NCBI RefSeq assembly: GCF_033546935.1
Contig: NZ_CP137854.1
Coordinates: forward strand, 930,001-994,000
Direction: 5' to 3'
Source: Xylophilus sp. GOD-11R
GTDB taxonomy: Bacteria; Pseudomonadota; Gammaproteobacteria; Burkholderiales; Burkholderiaceae_C
DNA: 64,000 bases
In this document: positions 8,877-18,494 of the stretch, piece by piece
Numbering within the stretch: position 1 is the stretch's first letter
Layout of the letters: each line of letters opens with the position of its first letter
Program-made: the position numbers and the translations under genes
Notes under the pieces: model-generated
What the model was told of the DNA's origin: nothing
Seen by the model: the letters and a program-made list of their open reading frames with translations, nothing else
Database searches by the model: none

Positions 8877-9982
8877 GCGTGGCTTTTCTCGAATTCGCGC
8901 AGGTAGTCGACCAGCGCGTGGATGCCTTCGATCGGCATCGCGTTGTAGATGCTGGCGCGCATGCCGCCGACCGACTTGTGGCCCTTGAGCTGAAGCAGCC
9001 CGCGCGCCTTGGCGCCGGCCAGGAAGGCGTCGTTGCGGCTTTCGTCGCGCAGCAGGAAGGGCACGTTCATGCGCGAGCGTGCGGCTGGATCGATCGGGTT
9101 CACGTAGAGCTGCGATCCGTCGATGTAGTCGTAGAGCGTGCGAGCCTTGGCGATGTTGCGGGCCTCTATCGCGGCGACGCCCGAAAGATCACCCTCGGTC
9201 TGGCGCAGCAGCCAGTCGAAGGTGAGGCCGGCGACATAGATGCCCCAGGTCGGCGGCGTGTTGTACATGGAGTCGTGCTCGGCCACGATCTTGTAGTCGA
9301 AGGCGCTGGGGCAGATCGGCAGGGCGTGACCCAGCAGGTCTTCGCGCACGACGACCACGGTGACGCCGGCCGGCCCGAGGTTCTTCTGCGCACCGGCGAA
9401 GGCGACGCCGACGCGGCTCCAGTCGACCGGCCGCGACGCCACGTGCGAGGAAAAGTCGATGACCAGCGGCGCGTCGCTGCCGAGCGCTGCCAGGTCGGGC
9501 AGTTGCTGGAATTCGACGCCGTGGATCGTCTCGTTGGTGCAGACGTGCACATAGCTCGCGCCGCGGCTGAGCTTCCAGGAGGCCGGGTCCGGAATGCTGC
9601 GATGACCGTCGGCTTCGTTGCTGGCGATCACGTTGACGGTGCTGGCGTACTTGCGCGCTTCCTTCTGCGACTTCTGGCTCCAGCTGCCGGTGACGACCAC
9701 ATCGACCGTCGCGGCGCGCGACAGGTTGAGCGGCACGATGGCGTTCTCGGCCAGGCCGCCGCCCTGCATGAACAGGATCTTGAACTGCGGCGGCACCGAC
9801 AGCAGGGCGCGGAAGTCCGCCTCGGCCTTTTCGTAGATCGAGATGAATTCCTTGCCCCGGTGGCTCATCTCCATGACGCCCATGCCGCTGCCGTGCCAGT
9901 CGAGCATTTCGGCAGCGGCCGTCTTCAGCACTTCTTCGGGAATGGCGGCCGGGCCGGCGGAAAAGTTGTAGGGACGATTCAT
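8873..9982 (-). CDS. serC: Phosphoserine aminotransferase
   Basis: The product is 369 aa from [13 protein letters not shown] at 9980-9982; the longer frame to 10213 is Arg/Pro-rich noise overlapping gyrA. PLP is held by the lysine in [13 protein letters not shown] (about residues 199-211). [13 protein letters not shown] is the characteristic early motif of the SerC family. It makes 3-phosphoserine from 3-phosphohydroxypyruvate and glutamate for serine and also acts in pyridoxal phosphate synthesis. It lies 94 bp downstream of gyrA and overlaps pheA by 4 bp. Confidence 0.96.
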   Translation of the reverse strand: MNRPYNFSAGPAAIPEEVLKTAAAEMLDWHGSGMGVMEMSHRGKEFISIYEKAEADFRALLSVPPQFKILFMQGGGLAENAIVPLNLSRAATVDVVVTGSWSQKSQKEARKYASTVNVIASNEADGHRSIPDPASWKLSRGASYVHVCTNETIHGVEFQQLPDLAALGSDAPLVIDFSSHVASRPVDWSRVGVAFAGAQKNLGPAGVTVVVVREDLLGHALPICPSAFDYKIVAEHDSMYNTPPTWGIYVAGLTFDWLLRQTEGDLSGVAAIEARNIAKARTLYDYIDGSQLYVNPIDPAARSRMNVPFLLRDESRNDAFLAGAKARGLLQLKGHKSVGGMRASIYNAMPIEGIHALVDYLREFEKSHA

Positions 9983-10076
9983 CGGATGCGAAAACGAAAG
10001 TGGCGTCGTCAGGTCTGGCCTGGGCGACGCCGGGATGGCTGCGGATCGCCGGCACCGCGATGGGTGCCGGCGCGGG

Positions 10077-12791
10077 TCATTCGGCCGGCGTGTCGGGGGT
10101 GTCCGGGGCGTCGGATGCGTCGGGGCTGGTGGTGCCGTCCGGCGCTGCGGTGTCGTCCGCGCCGGGCGCGTCTTCGTCGCCTTCGGCCGCATCGCCCGTC
10201 GGCGTCGCCGCATCGTTTTCGACGATGCGTTGCAGGCCCGACAGGCGCGAGCCTTCGTCGAGGCCGATCAGGGTCACGCCCTGCGTGGCGCGGCCGAGTT
10301 CACGGATCTCGGCGACGCGGGTGCGCACCAGCACGCCGCGGTCGGTGATCAGCATGATCTCGTCGTCGGCATGCACCAGCGTGGCGGCGACGACCTTGCC
10401 GTTGCGCTCGCTCTGCTGGATGGCGATCATGCCCTTGGTGCCCCGGCCGTGGCGGGTGTACTCGGTGATCGAGGTGCGCTTGCCGTAGCCGTTCTCGGTG
10501 GCGGTGAGCACGCTCTGCTGCTCGTCCTCGGCCACCAGCATCGCGATGACCGACTGGCCTTCGGGCAGGTCCATGCCGCGCACGCCGCGGGTGTTGCGGC
10601 CGAGCGCGCGGACATCGTTCTCGTCGAATCGAACCGCCTTGCCGCCGTCGGAGAACAGCATCACGTCGTGGGTGCCGTCGGTGAGTGCGGCGCCCACGAG
10701 GTAGTCGCCCTCGTCGAGGTTGATGGCGATGATGCCGGCCTTGCGCGGGTTGCTGAATTCGTCGAGAGCGGTCTTCTTGACCGTGCCCATGCGCGTGCCC
10801 ATGAAGACATAGTTGTCGGCCGGGAAGCTGCGGAACTTGCCGGTCAGCGGCAGCACGACGTTGATCTTCTCGCCTTCCTGCAGCGGGAACATGTTGACGA
10901 TGGGCCGGCCGCGAGAACCGCGCGAACCCGAGGGCACTTCCCACACCTTCAGCCAGTACAGCCGGCCACGGTTGGAGAAGCACAGGATGTAGTCGTGTGT
11001 GTTGGCAATGAAGAGCTGGTCGATCCAGTCGTCTTCCTTGGTGGCGGTAGCCTGCTTGCCGCGGCCGCCGCGCTTCTGCGCGCGGTATTCGCCCAGCGGC
11101 TGGCTCTTGATGTAGCCGCCGTGACTGAGCGTCACGACCATGTCGGTCGGGGTGATCAGGTCTTCGGTGGAGAGGTCGAAGGAGCTGTGCTCCACCAGGC
11201 TGCGGCGCGCGCCCAGCTTGGTCTGGCCGAACTCGGAACGGATGTGGCCGAGTTCCTCGCCGATGATGGTGGAGACGCGCTCGGGCCGGGCCAGGATGTC
11301 CAGCAGGTCCTCGATGTGCGACATCACCTCCTTGTACTCGGCGACGATCTTGTCCTGCTCCAGGCCGGTGAGGCGCTGCAGACGCATCTGCAGGATTTCC
11401 TGGGCCTGGACGTCGGAGAGACGGTAGAGGCCGTCGGCGCCCATGCCCAGGCCGGCTTCGAGCGTTTCGGGGCGGTAGTCGTCCGCATTGATCACACCGC
11501 CGTCGGCACGCGTGCGCGTGAGCATCTCGCGCACCAGCTTGCTGTCCCAGGAGCGGGTCATCAGCTCGGCCTTGGCGACCGGCGGCGTGGGCGACTCGCG
11601 GATGATGCGGATGAACTCGTCGATGTTGGCCAGCGCCACCGCCAGGCCTTCGAGCACATGGCCGCGCTCGCGGGCCTTGCGCAGTTCGAACACCGTGCGG
11701 CGGGTGACGACCTCGCGGCGATGCTGCAGGAACACCGCGATGAGTTCGCGCAGGTTGCACAGGCGCGGCTGGCCGTTGACCAGCGCCACCATATTGATGC
11801 CGAAGGTGTCCTGCAGCTGGGTCTGCTTGTACAGGTTGTTCAGCACCACCTCCGGCACTTCGCCGCGCTTCAACTCGATCACCAGGCGCATGCCGGACTT
11901 GTCGGATTCGTCCTGGATGTGGCTGATGCCCTCGATCTTCTTTTCGTGGACCAGCTCGGCCATGCGTTCCTGCAGGGTCTTCTTGTTCACCTGGTAGGGC
12001 AGCTCGTCCACGATGATCGCCTGGCGCTGGCCGCGGTCGATGTCCTCGAAGTGGCACTTGGCCCGCATCACGACCTTGCCGCGCCCGGTGCGGTAACCCT
12101 CGCGCACGCCCTCGATGCCGTAGATGATGCCGGCGGTGGGGAAGTCGGGTGCCGGGATGATCTCCATGAGTTCATCCACCGTAGCCTGCGGGTGCTTGAG
12201 CAGATGCAGGCAGGCGTCGACCACCTCGTTGAGGTTGTGCGGCGGAATGTTGGTGGCCATGCCCACCGCGATGCCGGCCGAGCCGTTGACCAGCAGATTG
12301 GGCAGCTTGCTCGGCAGGACCGAGGGCTCCTGCTCGCTGCCGTCGTAGTTGGGTACGAAGTCGACCGTCTCCTTGTCGATGTCGCCCAGCATCTCGTGGG
12401 CGATCTTGGAGAGGCGGATTTCGGTGTAGCGCATGGCCGCGGCGTTGTCGCCGTCGACCGAGCCGAAGTTGCCCTGGCCATCGACGAGCATGTGACGCAG
12501 GGAGAAGTCCTGGGCCATGCGCACGATGGTGTCGTAGACCGCGCTGTCGCCGTGCGGGTGGTACTTGCCGATGACGTCGCCCACGATACGCGCGGACTTC
12601 TTGTACGGGCGGTTCCAATCGTTGTTGAGCTCGTGCATGGCGAACAGCACGCGGCGATGGACCGGCTTCAGTCCATCACGTGCATCGGGGAGTGCGCGGC
12701 CGACGATCACGCTCATGGCGTAATCGAGATAACTCCGGCGCATTTCCTCTTCGAGGCTGATCGGCAGCGTTTCCTTGGCGAAGGATGTCAT
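10077..12791 (-). CDS. gyrA: DNA gyrase subunit A
   Basis: The product is 904 aa. The catalytic tyrosine is Tyr122 ([11 protein letters not shown]). The quinolone-resistance region [10 protein letters not shown] has Ser83 and Asp87, the susceptible residues. The second half has the six-blade GyrA C-terminal propeller with the GyrA box (QKRGGRGK, about residue 559). The last 45 residues are an Asp/Ala/Pro/Thr-rich acidic tail, a variable feature in gyrases. GyrA with GyrB introduces negative supercoils. The gene heads the block that continues into serC-pheA-tyrA-aroA/cmk, and it is divergent from the ompA-family gene. Confidence 0.97.
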   Translation of the reverse strand: MTSFAKETLPISLEEEMRRSYLDYAMSVIVGRALPDARDGLKPVHRRVLFAMHELNNDWNRPYKKSARIVGDVIGKYHPHGDSAVYDTIVRMAQDFSLRHMLVDGQGNFGSVDGDNAAAMRYTEIRLSKIAHEMLGDIDKETVDFVPNYDGSEQEPSVLPSKLPNLLVNGSAGIAVGMATNIPPHNLNEVVDACLHLLKHPQATVDELMEIIPAPDFPTAGIIYGIEGVREGYRTGRGKVVMRAKCHFEDIDRGQRQAIIVDELPYQVNKKTLQERMAELVHEKKIEGISHIQDESDKSGMRLVIELKRGEVPEVVLNNLYKQTQLQDTFGINMVALVNGQPRLCNLRELIAVFLQHRREVVTRRTVFELRKARERGHVLEGLAVALANIDEFIRIIRESPTPPVAKAELMTRSWDSKLVREMLTRTRADGGVINADDYRPETLEAGLGMGADGLYRLSDVQAQEILQMRLQRLTGLEQDKIVAEYKEVMSHIEDLLDILARPERVSTIIGEELGHIRSEFGQTKLGARRSLVEHSSFDLSTEDLITPTDMVVTLSHGGYIKSQPLGEYRAQKRGGRGKQATATKEDDWIDQLFIANTHDYILCFSNRGRLYWLKVWEVPSGSRGSRGRPIVNMFPLQEGEKINVVLPLTGKFRSFPADNYVFMGTRMGTVKKTALDEFSNPRKAGIIAINLDEGDYLVGAALTDGTHDVMLFSDGGKAVRFDENDVRALGRNTRGVRGMDLPEGQSVIAMLVAEDEQQSVLTATENGYGKRTSITEYTRHGRGTKGMIAIQQSERNGKVVAATLVHADDEIMLITDRGVLVRTRVAEIRELGRATQGVTLIGLDEGSRLSGLQRIVENDAATPTGDAAEGDEDAPGADDTAAPDGTTSPDASDAPDTPDTPAE

Positions 12792-12909
12792 ATATGAGCA
12801 GTACCTACAGGCGAGCGGAAAACCTTCGATTTTACGGTCAAGCCCGCTTGTCGCGAACTTGCAACAGCGCGGGGGAAATGCGCTTCAGTCCTACGGTATC
12901 CGTACCGTT

Positions 12910-12938
12910 TTGGCAACGACTCCCGAAACCGCTATGGC
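12910..12938 (+). promoter_or_regulatory. Candidate sigma-70 promoter for the ompA-family gene
   Basis: TTGGCA (12910-12915) and TATGGC (12933-12938) are separated by 17 bp in the 234-bp gap between divergent gyrA and the ompA-family gene. The -10 is a weak match (4 of 6). A neighbouring CACAAT (12938-12943) could serve instead. A clear Shine-Dalgarno AGAGGAGA precedes the start at 13026. Confidence 0.4.
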
Positions 12939-13025
12939 ACAATCTTTTTCAGCGTTTTTGGTGATGGTCACTGAGAACGTACAGGATCGCAGCGCGGCTG
13001 CGGCTTTTTCCCCAAGAGGAGAACC

Positions 13026-13694
13026 ATGAAGAAACTCAACAAAGTGGCGATGTTGTTTGCAGTCGCTGCAGTCGCCTCCGCCGCCGGCGCGCAGACTACT
13101 GGTGTGACGGCTGCCAACGGCGGCAACGCTGTCGATAACTGGAAGAACGGCACCGGCGAACTCGTCTGGAAGAACGGCACCAACGAACTCTGCTGGCGCG
13201 ATGCCAACTGGACCCCCGCTACCGCTGCCAAGGGCTGCGACGGCGCACTGGTTCCTGCAGCCGCTCCTGTTGCTCCTCCTGCTGCCCGTCCTGCTCCGGC
13301 ACCGGCTCCGGTCGCTGTGGCTCCTGCCGTCACCGCCAGCAAGGTCACCTTCGCCGCCGACGCATTCTTCGACTTCGACAAGTCGGTGCTGAAGCCTGAA
13401 GGCAAGGCCAAGCTCGACGAGCTGGTCACCAAGACCAAGGACATCAACCTGGAAGTCATCATCGCCGTGGGTCACACCGACTCCGTGGGCTCCGATGCAT
13501 ACAACCAGAAGCTGTCGGTCCGTCGCGCCGAAGCCGTCAAGGCTTACCTCGTGTCCAAGGGCATCGAGAAGAACCGCGTGTACACCGAAGGCAAGGGCGA
13601 GAAGCAACCTGTGGCGGACAACAAGACCGCTGCTGGCCGCGCCAAGAACCGCCGCGTGGAAATCGAAGTGGTCGGTACCCGCGCCGCCAAGTAA
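13026..13694 (+). CDS. OmpA-family peptidoglycan-binding outer-membrane protein
   Basis: The product is 222 aa. Residues 1-22 are a signal peptide ending in Ala-Gly-Ala. Residues about 23-75 hold a short WKNGTNELCWRDANWTP-type region with two Cys and no beta-barrel. An Ala/Pro linker (about 78-105) follows. Residues about 108-220 are an OmpA C-terminal domain: FDFDKSVLKPEGKAKL, then a TDSVGSDAYNQKLSVRRAE motif that binds diaminopimelate in peptidoglycan. E. coli OmpA has an eight-stranded barrel of about 170 residues that is absent here. It probably tethers the outer membrane to the wall by another anchor. It is monocistronic, with a strong RBS and its own terminator, as expected for an abundant envelope protein. 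Confidence 0.92.
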   Translation: MKKLNKVAMLFAVAAVASAAGAQTTGVTAANGGNAVDNWKNGTGELVWKNGTNELCWRDANWTPATAAKGCDGALVPAAAPVAPPAARPAPAPAPVAVAPAVTASKVTFAADAFFDFDKSVLKPEGKAKLDELVTKTKDINLEVIIAVGHTDSVGSDAYNQKLSVRRAEAVKAYLVSKGIEKNRVYTEGKGEKQPVADNKTAAGRAKNRRVEIEVVGTRAAK

Positions 13695-13718
13695 ATCCCT
13701 TATCCGGATTAACGATCA

Positions 13719-13753
13719 AAGGCCTGCAGGTTTGTCCTGCGGGCCTTTTTTTT
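13719..13753 (+). terminator. Terminator of the ompA-family gene
   Basis: A 12-bp stem, AAGGCCTGCAGG (13719-13730) with CCTGCGGGCCTT (13736-13747), contains one G-T pair and is followed by eight T. An ATG at 13754 directly after it is not used as a start for ubiG. Confidence 0.92.
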
Positions 13754-13774
13754 ATGCCGTGGGAAAATAGCGCG

Positions 13775-14500
13775 ATGCAAGAAACTCTGAATGTGGACCC
13801 CGCCGAGCTGGCCAAGTTTTCCGAATTGGCCCATCGGTGGTGGGACATGGAAAGTGAATTCAAGCCCTTGCACCAGATCAATCCCTTGCGCCTGGGCTGG
13901 ATCGAGTCGCTGGCCCCTTTGGCGGGCCGCAAGGTGGTCGACGTGGGCTGCGGCGGGGGCATCCTGTCGGACGCCATGGCGCGCAGAGGTGCGGAGGTCC
14001 TGGGTGTCGACCTGGCCGATCGATCCCTCAAGGTCGCCCGCTTGCACGCGTTGGAAGCCGGCACCGCCGGGGTTCAGTATCGGCGGGTGAGTGCCGAGGA
14101 TCTGGCTGCCGAACAGCCCGCCGCTTTCGACGTGGTGACCTGCATGGAAATGCTGGAGCACGTGCCCGACCCGGCGTCCGTCGTACGCGCCTGCGCAACG
14201 ATGGTCAAACCTGGTGGATGGGTCTTCTTCTCCACCATCAACCGTAACGCCAAGGCCTTCCTTACGGCCATCGTCGGTGCCGAATACCTGTTGCGCATGC
14301 TGCCGCGCGGCACCCATGAGTACGCACGGCTCATCCAGCCGAGCGAATTGGCCGCCTTCGGGCGGGCGGCGGGGCTCGATCTGCAGGCTTCTCGAGGTCT
14401 CCACTACAACCCCTTGAATCGCCGCTACAGCCTGACGTCCGACACCAGCGTCAACTACATGATCGCCACCCGCCGTGCAGGCGGCGAGCAGGGGGCCTGA
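13775..14500 (+). CDS. ubiG: Ubiquinone biosynthesis O-methyltransferase
   Basis: The product is 241 aa. The start MQETLNVDPAEL at 13775 was chosen because it matches the family; the frame from 13754 begins inside the terminator T-run. The SAM-binding motif VVDVGCGGGILSDA is at about residues 55-68, with the acidic loop LGVDLADRS after it and the post-motif VTCMEMLEHVPDP. UbiG carries out both O-methylation steps of ubiquinone synthesis at the membrane. It is separated by 1 bp from gph, so the two are co-transcribed, as in several proteobacteria. Confidence 0.95.
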   Translation: MQETLNVDPAELAKFSELAHRWWDMESEFKPLHQINPLRLGWIESLAPLAGRKVVDVGCGGGILSDAMARRGAEVLGVDLADRSLKVARLHALEAGTAGVQYRRVSAEDLAAEQPAAFDVVTCMEMLEHVPDPASVVRACATMVKPGGWVFFSTINRNAKAFLTAIVGAEYLLRMLPRGTHEYARLIQPSELAAFGRAAGLDLQASRGLHYNPLNRRYSLTSDTSVNYMIATRRAGGEQGA

Positions 14501-14501
14501 C

Positions 14502-15167
14502 ATGTTCGGCTCCATCGATGCCGTCCTGTTCGACCTGGACGGAACCCTGATCGACAGCGCGCCCGACCTGGGCGGTGCCGCCGACGACATGCGGGTGGCG
14601 CGAGCCATGCCCTGCCTGCCGATCGAACGTTATCGCCCCATGTGCGGCGCGGGCGCTCGCGGCATGCTCGCGGTGGCCTTCGGCATGGCGCCGGAGCATC
14701 CCGACTATCCGGCCATGCGTGAAGAATTCTTCCAGCGCTACGAACAGCGCATGACGCTCAACACGCAGGTGTTCGACGGCGTGACCGACATGATCGATGC
14801 GCTGGAGCAACGCGGCCTGGCCTGGGGCATCGTCACTAACAAGTCGCAGCGCTTCACCGGCCCCTTGCTGGCGTCGGTGGATGAACTCGCCGGCGCGGCC
14901 ACCGCGATCAGCGGCGACACCACGCCGCATGCCAAGCCCCACCCGGCGCCGCTGCTGGAAGCCTGCCGCCGCATGGCGGTGGACCCGGCGCGCTGCGTCT
15001 ACGTCGGCGACGACGAACGCGACATCGTGGCCGGCCTCGCCGCCGGCATGGGAACCGTCGCTGCGGCCTGGGGTTATCTGGGCAGCGCGACGGCCATCGA
15101 GGCGTGGGGTGCACACGCCATCGCCAAATCTCCTGTCGAGCTCTTGAAACTGCTCGATAACGCCTAA
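14502..15167 (+). CDS. gph: Phosphoglycolate phosphatase (HAD family)
   Basis: The product is 221 aa from MFGSIDAVLFDLDGTLIDS at 14502, one base after the ubiG stop. HAD motif I DLDGTLIDS holds both catalytic aspartates; motif II is the VTNKSQ threonine; the lysine is in HAKPHPAPLL; and motif IV is VGDDERDI. It hydrolyses 2-phosphoglycolate, formed during repair of 3'-damaged DNA. Next to ubiG this is the usual betaproteobacterial gph. The stop is 13 bp before the tmRNA gene. Confidence 0.92.
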   Translation: MFGSIDAVLFDLDGTLIDSAPDLGGAADDMRVARAMPCLPIERYRPMCGAGARGMLAVAFGMAPEHPDYPAMREEFFQRYEQRMTLNTQVFDGVTDMIDALEQRGLAWGIVTNKSQRFTGPLLASVDELAGAATAISGDTTPHAKPHPAPLLEACRRMAVDPARCVYVGDDERDIVAGLAAGMGTVAAAWGYLGSATAIEAWGAHAIAKSPVELLKLLDNA

Positions 15168-15180
15168 AATATCAGACTTA

Positions 15181-15624
15181 GGGGCTGCATTGGTTTCGAC
15201 GTAGGTACGGAATCGCTGTGGTGCATGTCGAGCTCGGTGTGCTCGTAAATCAGACCGAAACAAGCTAATTGCCAACGCAAAAAGCACCGGGTTCTCCACT
15301 GTTTCCGCAAACGACGAGCGTGCATACGCTCTCGCTGCTTAAACACTAAGAACCTTCCGTCGCCTCGGCGACGGTCTCGCACCAGTTTGTCTACGGGCTG
15401 GGCACGGTTGACGGAGCAATCCGCCAGCTTTGCAGCGGGGTAATTCACGAAGGCTGGGCCCACCCCGTGCACCTTGGGGATGGGCCGAGATCCAAGGGTG
15501 CTGGTGACGGGTGCAGCGTGCGACTGCGCGACATCCGCCATGAGACTCAAATCAGCTCGCTAAACATGTAGAACTGCACGGTAAAGGCTTGCGGACGGGG
15601 GTTCAAATCCCCCCAGCTCCACCA
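15181..15624 (+). ncRNA. ssrA: Transfer-messenger RNA (tmRNA)
   Basis: The 5' end GGGGCUGCAUUGGUUUCGAC (15181-15200) is a typical tmRNA start. The 3' end is a T-arm (GUUCAAAUCCCCCC) followed by CAGCUCC and an encoded ACCA (15621-15624); GGGGCUG pairs with CAGCUCC across the acceptor stem with one G-U pair. The tag reading frame starts at GCA 15307 and reads ANDERAYALAA then UAA (15340-15342), with the alanine-alanine end that targets tagged proteins to ClpXP. Total length is 444 nt as encoded, on the long side. It rescues ribosomes stalled on broken messages. Confidence 0.97.
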
Positions 15625-15636
15625 CCTAAGACGATC

Positions 15637-15665
15637 AACGCCAATGGGAGACCATTGGCGTTTTT
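15637..15665 (+). terminator. Terminator after tmRNA
   Basis: CGCCAATGG (15639-15647) pairs with CCATTGGCG (15652-15660) around a 4-base loop, followed by TTTTTC. It lies 12 bp after the tmRNA CCA end and also separates it from the convergent chemoreceptor gene. Confidence 0.9.
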
Positions 15666-15688
15666 CTTTGTCCGCAGGCTGCTTTCGA

Positions 15689-17374
15689 CTAGGCAGCGGA
15701 CCAGTCCTGTTCGGCGGGAATCGCGCCGAGCCGGCCCTGCCGCCCCAGGAGCCCCGCCGTGGTGTCGGGTGCCCTCGGCGCGGAATGCTGATTTGCAGCC
15801 GGATGGGCGCGGTGGCCCGCCAGCGGCTCCATCGCGCCGATCCGGAACACCGAGACGGCCATTACGAGTTGCTCGGCCTGCTGCTTGAGCGCCGACGCGG
15901 CCGCAGCACTTTCCTCGACCAGCGCCGCATTCTGCTGGGTGACCTGATCCATCTGCGTCACCGCTTCGCCGACCTGCGAGATGCCGTCGCTTTGCTCGCG
16001 CGTGGCCGTGCTGATTTCCGCCACGATCGAGGCCACCTGCCGGATCGATTCCTGCACCTGGCGCATCGACGCGCCCGCGCGGTCGGCCTGCTCGCTGCCC
16101 TCTCTGACGCGGGCTCCGCTGGTGTCGATCAGGGACTTGATTTCCTTGGCGGCATCGGCGCTGCGCTTGGCCAGGCTGCGGACCTCGGTGGCGACCACCG
16201 CGAAGCCGCGACCCTGCTCGCCTGCCCGCGCTGCTTCGACGGCGGCGTTGAGCGCGAGGATGTTCGTCTGGAAAGCGATCGAGTCGATCACGCCGGTGAT
16301 CTCTCCGATGCTGCGGGAGGCCTGATCGATGGTGCGCATGGTGGCGACCATGGCGCCGACATCCTCCCCGCTGCGCTGCGCCACGCTCGATGCATTGGCG
16401 GCGAGTTCGGCGGCTTGGCGGGCGTTGTCGGCATTGTGGCGAACGGTCGAGCCCAGTTCTTCCATGGAAGCGGCGGTTTGCTCCAGGGCAGAGGCCTGCT
16501 GCTCGGTCCGGCCGGAAAGGTCCTGGTTGCCCTGCGCGATTTCGGCGCTGGCGGTCGCCACGCCTTCGGCGTTTCCGCGCACGTTGCCCACCACCGCTGC
16601 CAGCGAGATACGCATCTGCGACAGCGCCTGCATCAACTGGGCCGGCTCGTCTCGGCCGGCGACTTCGATGTCCATGGTGAGGTCGCCACCGGCCACCCCC
16701 TGGGCGATCTGCACCGCGCGCCCGATCGGACCGGTGATGAGCCGCGTGATCCAGACCGACATGCAGATCGCGATGACCGCCGCCGCGCCGGTCAGAGCCA
16801 GCAGGATCCACTGCGCGCTGGCGTACACGGCGCGCCCCGTCTGTTGCGCCCGAGTGCTGCCCTCCCGGTTGACCGCGGCGAGTTCGCCCAGCGTATCGGT
16901 CATGGCATCGAACGCTTGTTCCGAAGTGCCCAGAAACAGGTCCGACGCCGCCGCCCGGTCCGACGAGGGTAGCGCGAGCAGCTTTTGCTGCTGCGAATAA
17001 TAGGCGTCGCGTCTGCTCTTGTAGACGTCGTAGAGGCGGCTTTCCTCCCCGGCGGTGACCAGCGGGGCATAGACCGCTTCCGCCGCGGCGAGGGCCTGAT
17101 TGCGGCGGCCCAATTCGGCCTTGTACTTGTCGCCCACCTCGGCCGAGGGCGGGAGAAACGTCTCGCTCTCGGTGCGCCGCAGCCGGTTGGCGGCCACGCG
17201 CATGTTGCTGAGCGCGTCCACGCTCGGCAGCCAATTGGTGGAAATGTCTTCGGAGGCCGTATGAAGGGTGGCCAGTTGCCCCCAGGCGAGCACACCGAGC
17301 AGGATGGTGATCAGGGTCACGATGCCGAAGGCGGTCGAAAGCTTGGCCCCGATGCGGAGGTTGTGGAGATGCAT
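15689..17374 (-). CDS. Methyl-accepting chemotaxis protein
   Basis: The product is 561 aa. Residues about 10-30 are the first membrane helix. Residues about 31-190 are a helical periplasmic sensor of the four-helix-bundle type ([20 protein letters not shown] start). Residues about 192-212 are the second membrane helix, followed by a HAMP domain. Residues about 270-510 are the signalling hairpin, with the conserved tip [18 protein letters not shown] flanked by methylation helices. It senses a periplasmic ligand and controls CheA/CheW. The ligand cannot be told from sequence. The last residues, EQDWSAA, only loosely resemble the CheR-docking pentapeptide. It is a solitary chemoreceptor gene with no che genes nearby. 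Confidence 0.93.
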   Translation of the reverse strand: MHLHNLRIGAKLSTAFGIVTLITILLGVLAWGQLATLHTASEDISTNWLPSVDALSNMRVAANRLRRTESETFLPPSAEVGDKYKAELGRRNQALAAAEAVYAPLVTAGEESRLYDVYKSRRDAYYSQQQKLLALPSSDRAAASDLFLGTSEQAFDAMTDTLGELAAVNREGSTRAQQTGRAVYASAQWILLALTGAAAVIAICMSVWITRLITGPIGRAVQIAQGVAGGDLTMDIEVAGRDEPAQLMQALSQMRISLAAVVGNVRGNAEGVATASAEIAQGNQDLSGRTEQQASALEQTAASMEELGSTVRHNADNARQAAELAANASSVAQRSGEDVGAMVATMRTIDQASRSIGEITGVIDSIAFQTNILALNAAVEAARAGEQGRGFAVVATEVRSLAKRSADAAKEIKSLIDTSGARVREGSEQADRAGASMRQVQESIRQVASIVAEISTATREQSDGISQVGEAVTQMDQVTQQNAALVEESAAAASALKQQAEQLVMAVSVFRIGAMEPLAGHRAHPAANQHSAPRAPDTTAGLLGRQGRLGAIPAEQDWSAA

Positions 17375-17594
17375 GGGTCGGTCGAGTAGTGAGAAACGGT
17401 TTATGCACGGCAGGTGCCTACCGGAACCTGACTGACGTCCTGCCCGGTCGCGACGTGGCTATCGGACTTCCGCGCCGTTGGCCGCACCGCCACTCTGCCC
17501 GGCACTGACTAAAATGCTCGTCTGGGATCGCAGGGCCACGAGTCGCTTCCTTCTTCGGTACCGACGTCATTTCCCGGTCTCCCCGAACGCACTG

Positions 17595-17630
17595 GGCCGC
17601 CTCTTGCCGGGGCGGCCTTTCTTCTTCTTC
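17595..17630 (+). terminator. Terminator-like hairpin in the leader of the RsuA-type gene
   Basis: GGCCGCC (17595-17601) pairs with GGCGGCC (17611-17617), followed by TTTCTTCTTCTTC. No plus-strand gene lies upstream (the chemoreceptor is divergent), and the RsuA-type gene starts only 26 bp downstream. It could be an attenuator or the end of a short unannotated transcript starting near TAAAAT (17510-17515). Confidence 0.5.
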
Positions 17631-17642
17631 AGATCAGGCGGC

Positions 17643-18389
17643 ATGCAGCTTCAGGACATTCTTTTCAGCCAGGGGTTCGGCACCCGACGTGTCTGCGCAG
17701 GGCTGATCCAACAAGGCCTTGTGGCGATAGGGCAGGGCAGCGATGCCATCGTGCTTACCGACGGCACCCACGACGCGAACCCCGAAGGCCTGCACCTGCG
17801 GGTTCAGGGGCGCGACTGGCAAGTGCATGCCAAGGCCTACCTGATGTTGCACAAGCCGGCGGGCACCGAGTGTTCGCAGAAGCCGTCGACCTATCCCAGC
17901 ATCTACACCCTTTTGCCGGCACCACTGCGCCAGCGTCCGTCCAAGAGCGCGGTGCAGGGCGTGCAGGCGATTGGCCGGCTCGACCAGGACACGACCGGCC
18001 TGCTCCTGCTGTCCGACGACGGCCAGTTCATCCACCGCATGGCCTCGCCCAAGCACCACCTGCCCAAGGTGTACGAGGTCACGACCAAGCATGCGCTGGA
18101 AGACCAGCAGGTGAGCCGTCTGCTGGCCGGCGTGGTGCTGGACGACGACCCCCGGCCGGTAGCCGCCGCAGCCTGCGAAATCGTCGGCGAGGCGGGTGTG
18201 TCCTGCCATCTTCGCCTGACGCTGACGCAGGGCAAGTACCACCAGGTCAAACGCATGCTGGCCGCCGTGGGAAACCGGGTCGAGGGGCTGCACCGCTCGC
18301 GCATCGGCGCACTGGAACTGCCGGCCGATCTCGCGCCGGGCCAGTGGCGTTGGCTGCAGCCCGAAGATCTAAGTCTGCTGAAGGCGTGA
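17643..18389 (+). CDS. RsuA-family pseudouridine synthase (16S rRNA Psi516 type)
   Basis: The product is 248 aa from MQLQDILFSQGFG at 17643; the frame upstream runs through a terminator-like hairpin. Residues 1-60 are an S4-type RNA-binding domain. The catalytic motif GRLDQDTTGLLLLS (about residues 111-124) carries the active aspartate, and the KxxHHLPKVYEV and GKYHQVKRMLAAVGN segments are typical of the RsuA/RluE/RluB group. It isomerises a uridine in ribosomal RNA; position 516 of 16S rRNA is the best guess for the RsuA branch. Neighbours give no further clue. Confidence 0.85.
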   Translation: MQLQDILFSQGFGTRRVCAGLIQQGLVAIGQGSDAIVLTDGTHDANPEGLHLRVQGRDWQVHAKAYLMLHKPAGTECSQKPSTYPSIYTLLPAPLRQRPSKSAVQGVQAIGRLDQDTTGLLLLSDDGQFIHRMASPKHHLPKVYEVTTKHALEDQQVSRLLAGVVLDDDPRPVAAAACEIVGEAGVSCHLRLTLTQGKYHQVKRMLAAVGNRVEGLHRSRIGALELPADLAPGQWRWLQPEDLSLLKA

Positions 18390-18494
18390 TTCACGAGGTC
18401 GAATCCCGATTGGACCGTTCGTTACCTCTTCGCGGGAACCTCCGGGTCCGCCGAGCCCCTTACACTCTCCGGTTGCTTGCCACTGCGTCACTCG

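Noticed and set aside
10035..12797. Plus-strand frame of 920 codons antisense to gyrA
   Set aside because: Exact shadow of gyrA with no start signal; gyrA motifs are unambiguous.
15164..15550. Minus-strand 128-codon frame inside the tmRNA gene
   Set aside because: The region folds and reads as tmRNA with a standard tag; a protein on the other strand is not credible.
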